From the NCBI GenBank assembly GCA_002689665.1, contig NZEN01000005.1, positions 129,443 through 163,147 of the forward strand: a stretch of DNA of 33,705 nt, read 5' to 3'. The translations under genes and the position numbers were made by a program. How positions within the stretch are numbered: the stretch's first letter is position 1; each line of letters begins with the position of its first letter. This document shows positions 9,965 to 18,093 of the stretch, piece after piece. The stretch comes from Opitutia bacterium (lineage in GTDB: Bacteria > Verrucomicrobiota > Verrucomicrobiia > Opitutales > Seribacteraceae). The notes below the pieces were generated by a model, which saw only the letters and a program-made list of their open reading frames with translations, had not been told where the DNA came from and searched no databases.

Positions 9965-10555
9965 ATGGTCGCCACACATTCATCCATGCTCCCTCTGGGG
10001 ACTCCAGCTCCTGCTTTTAATCTTAAAGATGTTGTTTCAGGCGATATGATTTCGCTCCAAAAAAAAGATACCGCCAATGGATACTTGGTCGCATTTATAT
10101 GCAACCACTGTCCATTTGTAATTCATTTGCTTGAGCACCTACCTGCTCATTTTAACGAAATTCAAGATAAGGGGATAGAAGTTTTTGCGATTTCATCCAA
10201 CGATATTGTTAACTATCCGCAAGACTCTCCGGAAAAAATGAAAGAGTTTTCGGAATTTCATGGATTCAAATTCCCATACCTTTATGACGAAAAGCAGGAT
10301 GTAGCATGTGCTTACACGGCTGCCTGTACGCCAGACTTTTTCTTATTTAATAAAGAATTGAAGCTTTTCTATCGTGGCAGATATGATGCAACAAGACCCG
10401 GATCGGAGGCTCAAATTACCGGGGAAGACTTGCTTGGTGCAATTGATTGTTTGCTTGAAGAAAGCGTACCGCCAAAAGATCAGTTTCCCAGCATTGGTTG
10501 CAATATCAAATGGCAAGTTGGACAAGAACCCTCTTCTTTTAAGAAAAAAAGCTGA
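9965..10555 (+). CDS. Thioredoxin-like (AhpC/TSA, PRX-like) family protein
   Basis: A 196-residue protein with a thioredoxin fold of the AhpC/TSA type. It opens with LGTPAPAFNLKDVVSG and has a CxxC redox pair CNHC at residues 47-50 in the context AFICNHCPFV. It also has FAISSND, FPYLYDEKQDVACAY and ACTPDFFLF (the cis-proline loop region), followed by a YRGRYD segment, all typical of the PRX_like1 group. No signal peptide is evident, so it is probably cytoplasmic. The physiological substrate is unknown. It is 23 bases downstream of mrdA and could be read through from it. It converges on the cyclase gene with only 9 bases between them. Confidence 0.85.
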   Translation: MVATHSSMLPLGTPAPAFNLKDVVSGDMISLQKKDTANGYLVAFICNHCPFVIHLLEHLPAHFNEIQDKGIEVFAISSNDIVNYPQDSPEKMKEFSEFHGFKFPYLYDEKQDVACAYTAACTPDFFLFNKELKLFYRGRYDATRPGSEAQITGEDLLGAIDCLLEESVPPKDQFPSIGCNIKWQVGQEPSSFKKKS

Positions 10556-10564
10556 GCACTTTTT

Positions 10565-13500
10565 TTACTTGGTAGTCATTACATAAACTCCATCCCAATC
10601 GTCTCCTGGAGGGTTTTCCTGCATCACTTTGCAGCGATCGATAAGGATCATCGAGGGATTATCCTTCACGCCAGGAGTTACGCCGGGGCGGTTGGGTTCC
10701 AGTTCTTTGGCTTGCTCGAAGAGGGAAAGTGCACCAAGCCAATCTTGGTTTAAGTACTTATCAATGCCCTGACGGAAACAATCCAAGCAATCCTGAGTCT
10801 CCTGAGTCAATTCGTTCATAAACCCAGTAGGCTCATACATCGCCACGGGTTGTGATCTTCCTTTTACTACGATCTTATCCAAGTAACGAAAAGCGATATC
10901 ATCCCTAAGTGCTTCAGACGCCAACTTCGTTTCTTCCGTAACCATAATATAAGCACCATAAGCTTTAGCTCCACTTTCACATCGAGCAGCCAAATTTACC
11001 ATATCTCCCATCATCGTGTAATTAAATCGATCTAATGCACCCATATTACCAACGGTTGCTGTGCCCGTATTACAACCGATTCTAGTTTGCATTTGTGTAA
11101 CGAGACCGTGACACTTACCCCATTTTTCAGCTTCGGGAACCCACTTTTCACGAAGTTCAATTTGTTTCTGTTGCATCAAAATAGCTGTTTTAACAGCTTG
11201 ATATGCATGGTCATTCATAGGAATTGGGGCCCCATACATGGCAACAATTGCATCACCGATGTATTTGTCTAATGTGCCCCTTTCCTCTTGAAGAATATTG
11301 GTCATCGCAGTCAAATACTCATTCATTAGATCAACAAGACCGGTTGGAGTAAGCAATTCGGAAAAGCTTGAGAAAGCTTGAACATCTGAAAAGAAAGCTG
11401 TGATTGAGGTTTCTTCTCCCCCAAGTTGCGGTTCCTTTCCAGACTCGACCATTTGCTCAACAAGGTCAGAAGAAACATAACTACCAAACATACCCTTAAG
11501 TTTACCTTTAGCTTTCTGTTCAATGACAACCATGGCAGCCAAACCTAAAAAGGAAGTGCTAAGACCTGCACATGCAGGTGTAGTAATAGGCCAGATCACA
11601 TGAGTCTCCGCAAAAGTAAAGAAACCGAAACCGATATATCCGATAAGCAGTAATATACCCGCTGCCTGCACAAGACTTGCTCGGTTCCCCTGATAAACCG
11701 CGAGTCCTCCCATAACTATGCAAACGATAAAGGTTGCGAGGTAATTCATGTCCTCGGGCATTCTCTTCAAATATTTTCCTGTTGTAAGTGTTTTTATGAG
11801 ATTTCCATGAACACTTACCTTGGGGACAGAAGCTTTATCGAAAGGAGTTGGAGCTAAATCCTGAAAAGTTTTCTCTTCTGGGCCAATCATAACGATAGAA
11901 TTGTTAAAGGAATCAAAGAACTGATTAATTCTTGTTAGTTCTTCTTTTTGAGACCCAAGATTTTTTTGATTTATTGCTATCGCATCCTCCACCTGTTTTC
12001 TCTTTTGCAATAAATCTTGATTCTCCGGACTTAATTCAAGTGCTGAGAGAATTTTTCCCATGAAATTTGGTCCGTTCAGACTTTTAATTTTTTCTTCCAA
12101 TTGAAATATACTATCTTTCACTTCATCTTGGAATCGAGCGTTCTCCAACACATCTCTCATTCCACACATTGGATTGAAATCAGATTCAAGTCTTGGTGAA
12201 ACAAAATAATAACTAACACTCGTAGCCACCTGGCTCAAAGTTTCAAAGCTTGGTATATTTTGATCGGTGGGGCTAGCATTCAGCAACTTTTCAGCTTGTA
12301 AAAGGATTTCAGAATCAACACCAAGTTCTTCGATTGATTGAATGATGTTGTCAAAATCCTTATCCGGCTGATTTTCAAACGCTCTACCAAGCAAGGTCTT
12401 AAAAATGGGCCGTATGAGTTCCAAATATTTTTTGTACTCTCCATCCCCGTATAGCTTTTTAGCTTTGCGTAAAAGTTCTTCTTCTTCAAGAAGATCAGTC
12501 CACTTTGAAAACCAATTTACTTCGACAAATTGGCCTTCTGCCATGTTTGAAGTGATCAAAGCATTGCCATTTGAGTCTAATATCCGAAGCATTTGGTTAT
12601 CGCTAGAGATCTCTACGGAATCTTGCCCCAAACTATAATAGGCCAACAATGCCTCTAAACCCAGAGTGAAGAACTTCTTTTCGTAAGTAAGTGGAACTTG
12701 GTTTGGTAAGCTATCAACCAACCGGTAATCTAAATGCTGTGTATTCTGTTGACTCTTATCTGAATAGATGAGCATCAGGGAATTATTATGCTCCACCAAC
12801 TCCGTTGGAAAGGTTCCATTGAGTTGCTCTATTCTTGCTTGTTTAGAACTTATTTCAGTACTAATTTTTTCGAGTTCCTCTCTTTTTTCTGCCAGTTCTT
12901 TTCCTGCCAATAAGACCTTTGAGCTCACTTTTTCCAATTTCTCATTTAAACCTTTGATCTCAGCTTTTATATTTCGTTCAGCTCTTTTGCTCTCTTTATC
13001 ATTCAATGGCTTCTGATTTGAACCTTCATGTTCGGCAAAAGAAACCTCAATTTCCTTTAAACGCTTTTCTTTAATCTCAATTTGCGGACCGATAACTCCG
13101 GAAAGTGCTGGATTTGCATTTATCGCTACTTGCAGATTTTGAAGTGTAACTTTCAATTCTTTCTGCTCTGCCATCATTTCATCTTTGTTAGGGACACTCG
13201 AAGAATTGGTTTCTCCCCGTGGAAGATAAAATCTTAAAACATCATCAATTTCCTTCTGTTTCCTTTCGATTTGGGGAGAAATTACCGCAGCTATTGCTGG
13301 ATTTGCTTTCAGGGTGGCGGAAAAATTATCGATCACTAATTGTGCTTCTTTGATTTTTGCATCGTGGTCTTTCACACTTAAAAGTTGTTTTGTAAGTTGT
13401 TCTTTTTGTCCGGTGAGTATTGCTATTTCAGATGCGGACTGACCAACATTAGCTTGTATTTCATCCCTTTGAGTTGAAAGGATTGAAATTTCGGAAGTGT

Positions 13501-14314
13501 ACTTTGCAATCAAATCAGAATTTTCCCGGGGAAGTTCAAAGATCAATTTACTTTGTTTTCCTCCTAAAAGATTGTATGCGTGTGATTTTCCACCAGAGGG
13601 GAACCACAAGGGTACCCAGCGTGGAATTTCATCAACAGCTTGGTATGGCGGCACTGTAAATGAGCCAAGCCTCCCAAGATGTTCCCCGTTTTCATAATTA
13701 ATTAGTGGGTAAGTGGGTGACTCAGGGTAATGATATTTCCCAGAATTTAGCGATGAGCCCCAAGAATAACCATCCTTGAATAAAGGCGGAAACGCACTGG
13801 CTCCAACATCTTTGACATATGGAGTAGGCACTCCAGAATATAAACATCCAAGAACGACCTTTTCAGGATATTTAGAAACAAGTTCCCCCAACGCCATATC
13901 ACTACGAAATGAATTCTCACGAGGAACCATCTTAGACATGCTTTTGGGTGTAAAGCCGAAGTCAAAAGCTAGTACTCTTGCATTGCCGCGTTCAATCAAT
14001 GCGAGAGCCATATCCCTAAAAAACGCACGATCCCAGGGTCTTTCTCCCACATCGTCCATTGCCAATGTCGAAGCATCAAAATTGACATAGGTAACTTTAG
14101 GAATTTTCGGAATTGAAAGATTACCCTCAACAACTATGGTTTCATTACCATCAAAAGATGATTGAGGAACTTCTCCCCGGAACTGCATCCTCCAATCCAC
14201 AGATTTAGTCTTGAGGTAGTCAAGGAAGCCAAAATAATTCAGACTAGACCAAATAATTGGAATAATCAGGAGACAAAAGAAAGTGATTTGAGACTCTTTA
14301 CTAAATTTGATCAT
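10565..14314 (-). CDS. CHASE2-type adenylate/guanylate cyclase with long coiled-coil insert
   Basis: A 1249-residue membrane-bound class III nucleotide cyclase. Order: a membrane helix (about 9-29); the first part of a CHASE2 sensor (about 70-255, with YVNFDASTLAMDDVGERPWDR and RVLAFDFGF); a long charged coiled coil (about 262-510); more CHASE2-like sequence (about 530-600); a helical insert (about 605-800); and the CHASE2 end (IVMIGPEEKTFQDLAPTPFD at 807-826, VHGN at 835-838). Three membrane helices follow (about 858-932). The cyclase domain (from about 965) keeps every catalytic residue visible: metal Asp977 and Asp1021, Lys1017, Asp1104, Asn1107 and Arg1111, predicting ATP as substrate. 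A short TPR-like helix pair closes the chain. Divergent from the Bat operon. The extracytoplasmic ligand is unknown. Confidence 0.88.
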   Translation of the reverse strand: MIKFSKESQITFFCLLIIPIIWSSLNYFGFLDYLKTKSVDWRMQFRGEVPQSSFDGNETIVVEGNLSIPKIPKVTYVNFDASTLAMDDVGERPWDRAFFRDMALALIERGNARVLAFDFGFTPKSMSKMVPRENSFRSDMALGELVSKYPEKVVLGCLYSGVPTPYVKDVGASAFPPLFKDGYSWGSSLNSGKYHYPESPTYPLINYENGEHLGRLGSFTVPPYQAVDEIPRWVPLWFPSGGKSHAYNLLGGKQSKLIFELPRENSDLIAKYTSEISILSTQRDEIQANVGQSASEIAILTGQKEQLTKQLLSVKDHDAKIKEAQLVIDNFSATLKANPAIAAVISPQIERKQKEIDDVLRFYLPRGETNSSSVPNKDEMMAEQKELKVTLQNLQVAINANPALSGVIGPQIEIKEKRLKEIEVSFAEHEGSNQKPLNDKESKRAERNIKAEIKGLNEKLEKVSSKVLLAGKELAEKREELEKISTEISSKQARIEQLNGTFPTELVEHNNSLMLIYSDKSQQNTQHLDYRLVDSLPNQVPLTYEKKFFTLGLEALLAYYSLGQDSVEISSDNQMLRILDSNGNALITSNMAEGQFVEVNWFSKWTDLLEEEELLRKAKKLYGDGEYKKYLELIRPIFKTLLGRAFENQPDKDFDNIIQSIEELGVDSEILLQAEKLLNASPTDQNIPSFETLSQVATSVSYYFVSPRLESDFNPMCGMRDVLENARFQDEVKDSIFQLEEKIKSLNGPNFMGKILSALELSPENQDLLQKRKQVEDAIAINQKNLGSQKEELTRINQFFDSFNNSIVMIGPEEKTFQDLAPTPFDKASVPKVSVHGNLIKTLTTGKYLKRMPEDMNYLATFIVCIVMGGLAVYQGNRASLVQAAGILLLIGYIGFGFFTFAETHVIWPITTPACAGLSTSFLGLAAMVVIEQKAKGKLKGMFGSYVSSDLVEQMVESGKEPQLGGEETSITAFFSDVQAFSSFSELLTPTGLVDLMNEYLTAMTNILQEERGTLDKYIGDAIVAMYGAPIPMNDHAYQAVKTAILMQQKQIELREKWVPEAEKWGKCHGLVTQMQTRIGCNTGTATVGNMGALDRFNYTMMGDMVNLAARCESGAKAYGAYIMVTEETKLASEALRDDIAFRYLDKIVVKGRSQPVAMYEPTGFMNELTQETQDCLDCFRQGIDKYLNQDWLGALSLFEQAKELEPNRPGVTPGVKDNPSMILIDRCKVMQENPPGDDWDGVYVMTTK

Positions 14315-14453
14315 TATACTCTCGGGATTATTATCTTATTTAGCATCTCCACCGACCTCATATCCGCAAGTAGAAAATCCTGCTGCATTATTTACTGAGT
14401 TTAATCTTGGACAAATTCACTGATTGCTTACGCTTCCAGTTTCTTGAATCACT

Positions 14454-15461
14454 ATGACAGAATCAAACACGCAACCTCCTGCTCCAGAAGAGCAACAAAA
14501 AATAAAAAACGAAGCGTCTTGGGTAGAGCTCCTTAAAAGTGAAATTGGAAGGGTCATTGTAGGGCAAAAATACCTCGTCGATCGTTTAATCGTAGGATTA
14601 CTCGCGAACGGACATGTTCTATTGGAAGGCGTCCCTGGATTAGCAAAAACGCTTGCAGTAAAAACCCTCTCACAATGCCTGCGTGCTGACTTTAAACGCA
14701 TACAATTCACACCAGACTTACTTCCAGCGGATGTACTTGGAACCTTAATTTACAGCCCAAGTAAGGGAGAATTCACCACTAAGAAAGGACCCATATTTAC
14801 AAATTTGTTGCTTGCTGATGAGATAAACCGTGCTCCTGCTAAAGTTCAAAGTGCTCTGCTTGAAGGAATGCAGGAGAGACAGGTTACAATTGGAGATGAA
14901 ACTTATCCCCTCCCCCAACCCTTTTTAGTACTAGCTACCGAGAATCCGATTGATCAAGAAGGGACTTACCCTCTCCCTGAAGCACAAATGGATCGCTTCA
15001 TGCTAAAACTGGTGGTTGATTACCCTGATCGCGAAGACGAATTAAGAATACTTAATGCCAATGCAAATGTTTCAGTTTCACACACGGTAAACCCGGTTGT
15101 AGATGCTGAGACAATTTTTAGATCAAGGAAGCTCATTGACGGAATTTACCTTGATGAAAAGTTGAAAGGATACCTTGTTGATGTTGTCTTAGCTACTCGA
15201 AACCCGGATACATATGGTGTATCTGAGCTTAGTGCTTTTATCCGTTTTGGAGCTTCACCTCGGGCAACAATCAGCCTAGCCCTTGCGTCCAAAGCAGTTG
15301 CTTTCATGAATGGAAGGAGCTTTGTAACCCCACAGGATATAAAGGATGTAGGTTTAGATGTACTTCGGCACCGAGTGATTGTTACCTATGAAGCGGAAGC
15401 TGAGAATGTCACCAGTGACGACATCATTAAAAAGATTTTTGAAACCATCCCTGTCCCTTAA
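14454..15461 (+). CDS. MoxR-type AAA+ ATPase
   Basis: A 335-residue MoxR-family AAA+ ATPase. Walker A is GVPGLAKT at residues 59-66, Walker B LLLADE at 118-123, followed by INRAPAKVQSALLEGMQERQV and the sensor-1 region LATENPIDQEGTYPLPEAQMDRF, all hallmarks of the family. MoxR ATPases act as chaperones with von Willebrand A proteins, and this one heads a Bat operon (DUF58, BatA, BatB-C, BatD, BatE). The ATG is 139 bases from the divergent cyclase start, so the promoters of both genes must sit in that gap; I could not pick a convincing -35/-10 pair there. Confidence 0.93.
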   Translation: MTESNTQPPAPEEQQKIKNEASWVELLKSEIGRVIVGQKYLVDRLIVGLLANGHVLLEGVPGLAKTLAVKTLSQCLRADFKRIQFTPDLLPADVLGTLIYSPSKGEFTTKKGPIFTNLLLADEINRAPAKVQSALLEGMQERQVTIGDETYPLPQPFLVLATENPIDQEGTYPLPEAQMDRFMLKLVVDYPDREDELRILNANANVSVSHTVNPVVDAETIFRSRKLIDGIYLDEKLKGYLVDVVLATRNPDTYGVSELSAFIRFGASPRATISLALASKAVAFMNGRSFVTPQDIKDVGLDVLRHRVIVTYEAEAENVTSDDIIKKIFETIPVP

Positions 15462-15488
15462 TACTTTCTACAATCTCAGACCTCAGGT

Positions 15489-16421
15489 ATGAAAGAACCG
15501 GATCAGGAGTTTACCAGAGAAATTCTCCGAAAAGTCAGGCAGATTGAAATTAAGTCCAACCGCTTAGTTTCTGAAGTCTTATCTGGCTCCTACCAAAGTG
15601 CATTCAAGGGGCAAGGAATTGATTTTGAGGAGGTTCGGGAATACCAGCCCGGCGATGAGGTAAGATCAATTGACTGGAATGTAACTGCAAAAATGGGAAT
15701 TCCTTTTGTTAAGCAGTACCGAGAGGAAAGAGAGCTGACTATTTTGCTCGCCGTCGATATCAGCGAGAGCACCACTTTTGGTTCTGAAAAAAGATCGAAA
15801 AGAGAGCGGATGGCCGAGTTAAGTGCACTATTAGCATTTTCTGCTGCTCGTAATGGTGATAAAGTAGGGCTTCTTCTCTTTTCCGAAGATGTAGAGCAGT
15901 ACCTTCCTCCCGCTAAAGGCCAAAAGCATGTGCTGCGTATCCTCCGTGAAATTTTATTTTATCCAAATAAAACTAAAGGTACTAACCTAAATGAGGGTCT
16001 ACGCTTTATTAATCAAGTTATGCGTAGAAGGGCGGTTGTTTTCTTTGTCTCTGATTTTACGATGCCAGAGTCTGAAAAAATAGAGGATGAAAACATGGAA
16101 GATCTTTTTTACAAAGAGATTTCATCGACAAAGAGAAGACACGATTTGATTTGTGCACAAATAGAAGATCCTCATGAAGTTTCTCTTCCCAAGTCTGGGC
16201 TAACAACTTTTGAAGATGCTGAATCTGGAGAAGTCATCACGGTAGATTTATCAGACAAAAATTTCCAAAGAGAATATGTTAATGCAATTCAATTCAAACA
16301 TAACGATTTCAGTGGAAAACTTAAACGAAGAGGAATCGATACTTTTAAGTTTTCCACGACAGTCGATTTCGATAAATCTCTGAAAGAATTTTTTCATTTA
16401 AGGAAATCTCGCAGAAGATAA
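15489..16421 (+). CDS. DUF58 domain protein of the Bat operon
   Basis: A 310-residue protein with the DUF58 signature EVREYQPGDEVRSIDWNVTAK (residues 48-68) and an adjoining von Willebrand A-like fold carrying a MIDAS-type DISES (90-94). No membrane segment is seen, so it is probably cytoplasmic or peripheral. DUF58 proteins almost always accompany MoxR ATPases and are thought to be their clients or adaptors; the exact function is unknown. It starts 27 bases after moxR and ends 5 bases before the next gene. The start codon is preceded by a short purine-rich CAGG. Confidence 0.9.
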   Translation: MKEPDQEFTREILRKVRQIEIKSNRLVSEVLSGSYQSAFKGQGIDFEEVREYQPGDEVRSIDWNVTAKMGIPFVKQYREERELTILLAVDISESTTFGSEKRSKRERMAELSALLAFSAARNGDKVGLLLFSEDVEQYLPPAKGQKHVLRILREILFYPNKTKGTNLNEGLRFINQVMRRRAVVFFVSDFTMPESEKIEDENMEDLFYKEISSTKRRHDLICAQIEDPHEVSLPKSGLTTFEDAESGEVITVDLSDKNFQREYVNAIQFKHNDFSGKLKRRGIDTFKFSTTVDFDKSLKEFFHLRKSRRR

Positions 16422-16426
16422 TACCC

Positions 16427-17038
16427 ATGCAAGATTTCTCAGCCAATGCCGATAAACCTTATCTGTTAGACCCTACTGTAGAAAGTGATGGCCCTCTAAC
16501 AATTTATAAAAGTTTATGGCAGATTCTCTTGGAAAACTACACTTGGATTTCCATCCTCTCGCTGGCACTTATTGTAATAGTCTTTGTTTTTTATTCTATT
16601 CGGAAAAGAAAAAAGGGTAGCCAAACCGAAACCATTGAGGAAAGAGTTGATCCATACGAAGAAGCACTCCTAGCTATTGAAGAGCTTCAAGGGAGGAAAT
16701 TGAAACTCGAGCCAAAGCCATTTGTTTTCAGGTTATCCGAAATCCTCAGGATCTATGTGCAGAAAAGATTTCAAATGCCCGCCATGGAACTTACTGGTGA
16801 AGAGTTTATTGTGGAGATTGCATCCAACCCCTTCTTCAGTCGAAATTACGAGGATTTACTAAGAGATTTCGTGGACCAGGGAGACCGAGTTAAGTATTCC
16901 AAAGAAGCCACGGAAACCAGTCAAATCAACCTGCTACTTGATTCAGCACTCTTCTTTGTCAAAGATACCAACAAACGTATAGAGGACCAGGAACAGGCGA
17001 AGGATGATGGTGGAAAACTGGCCCCAATTAAAAACTGA
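16427..17038 (+). CDS. DUF4381-like single-pass membrane protein of the Bat operon
   Basis: A 203-residue protein with an N-terminal ~40-residue outside segment (ending IYKSLWQILLEN), one membrane helix (about 39-57), a basic stretch (RKRKKG) and a cytoplasmic helical domain of about 130 residues. The cytoplasmic part has FVFRLSEILRIYVQKRF, AMELTGEEF and FVDQGDRVKYS, which match the pattern of DUF4381 proteins found between DUF58 and BatA genes in other phyla. The function is unknown; position suggests it couples the cytoplasmic MoxR/DUF58 pair to the membrane VWA proteins. Its stop codon overlaps the batA start by one base (TGATG). Confidence 0.65.
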   Translation: MQDFSANADKPYLLDPTVESDGPLTIYKSLWQILLENYTWISILSLALIVIVFVFYSIRKRKKGSQTETIEERVDPYEEALLAIEELQGRKLKLEPKPFVFRLSEILRIYVQKRFQMPAMELTGEEFIVEIASNPFFSRNYEDLLRDFVDQGDRVKYSKEATETSQINLLLDSALFFVKDTNKRIEDQEQAKDDGGKLAPIKN

Positions 17039-18093
17039 TGGAAAACTTTGAATGGAATAATCTAAGCTTGGGAGAACCATACTGGTTATTCTTACTTTTA
17101 TTACTTCCCGGAGTTCTTTGGTTATGTCGAAGAAAAAAGAAATTTCAGGCAATCAAATTTCCGAGTATCATAGATATTAAAAAGACGCGAAAATCATGGA
17201 AGGCAAAACTGCTTTGGCTTCCAAAGCTTTTTTTCTACCTAGGCCTAGTCCTCACTATATTATCAATTTCGAGACCAAGACTGGATCAAAGTACTCAAAG
17301 AATTGTGTCAAGTGGAGTAGATATCGTATTGGGCGTAGATTTATCGGCGTCTATGTTGGCCCTTGACATGAGTCCCTCCCCAAGCGAGCCAAATACCCGG
17401 TTGGATGTGGTCAAAGAGGTCATACAGGAATTTATTGAAAAAAGAAAATATGACCGTATTGGCTTGGTTGCTTTTGCGGTAGACCCCTATCTTGTTAGTG
17501 CTCTCACTCTGGACAAGGAATACTTGCAGTCCAACCTGGCAAGGCTGAAAGTTGGTCTTACACAGCAGACTGGTACCAACATTGGTTCCGTTCTGGCAGA
17601 GGGTATTAATAGACTTCGGACACTTGAATCCAAAAGTAAAATTCTTATTCTTTTGACAGATGGAAAAGACGAACCTGCTCCCAAACATAGTCCAATTATT
17701 TTTGCCGAAGGGGCCAAGAAGGATAAAATTAAAATCTATACCATTGCCATTGGTGCAAGCACCCGGACTCGTACCTATCTATACGATCCTAATGCAAGAG
17801 ATATTATGCGTTACGCAAATGGAACTCCAGTGGTAGAAGTCGCTGAATATCCCGTTGATAAAGAAATCCTCCAGGAAATCGCCCAAAGAACTGATGCCAA
17901 GTTTTTCGAGGCTGGCGACAAGTCAACTCTTCGTTCTATTTATGATGAAATCGACCAGCTTGAAAAAACTGATATTCAACTGGAAGTAAACGCGTTGTAT
18001 GAGGATCTTTATCAATGGCCACTGGCAAGTGGGTTTATATTGCTTATAATAGGATTTTTACTTGAACGATCAATTTTCCTGCGGATACCATGA
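17038..18093 (+). CDS. batA: BatA-like von Willebrand factor A membrane protein
   Basis: A 351-residue protein: two N-terminal membrane helices (about 15-30 and 60-77), a von Willebrand A domain from about residue 92, and a final membrane helix (about 331-348). The MIDAS metal site is intact: DLSAS at 101-105, a TGTNIG threonine, and LLTDGKDE. The arrangement is that of BatA in the Bacteroides aerotolerance operon, where VWA proteins are thought to form an inner-membrane complex. The segment between strands (RDIMRYANGTPVVEVAEYPVD) is slightly long for the family. It overlaps batB by four bases (ATGA), indicating coupled translation. Confidence 0.88.
   Translation: MENFEWNNLSLGEPYWLFLLLLLPGVLWLCRRKKKFQAIKFPSIIDIKKTRKSWKAKLLWLPKLFFYLGLVLTILSISRPRLDQSTQRIVSSGVDIVLGVDLSASMLALDMSPSPSEPNTRLDVVKEVIQEFIEKRKYDRIGLVAFAVDPYLVSALTLDKEYLQSNLARLKVGLTQQTGTNIGSVLAEGINRLRTLESKSKILILLTDGKDEPAPKHSPIIFAEGAKKDKIKIYTIAIGASTRTRTYLYDPNARDIMRYANGTPVVEVAEYPVDKEILQEIAQRTDAKFFEAGDKSTLRSIYDEIDQLEKTDIQLEVNALYEDLYQWPLASGFILLIIGFLLERSIFLRIP

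Noticed and set aside
10545-10567. Symmetrical A7/T7 tract between the thioredoxin-like gene and the cyclase as a bidirectional terminator.
   Set aside because: The only GC pairing available is a 3-base GCT/AGC stem, too weak to call; position is suggestive, but the structure is not.
11564-11579. Perfect 7-base inverted repeat ACCTGCA-CA-TGCAGGT, possible operator.
   Set aside because: It lies deep inside the cyclase coding region, in a membrane helix segment, and no second copy sits near a start; likely chance from codon use.
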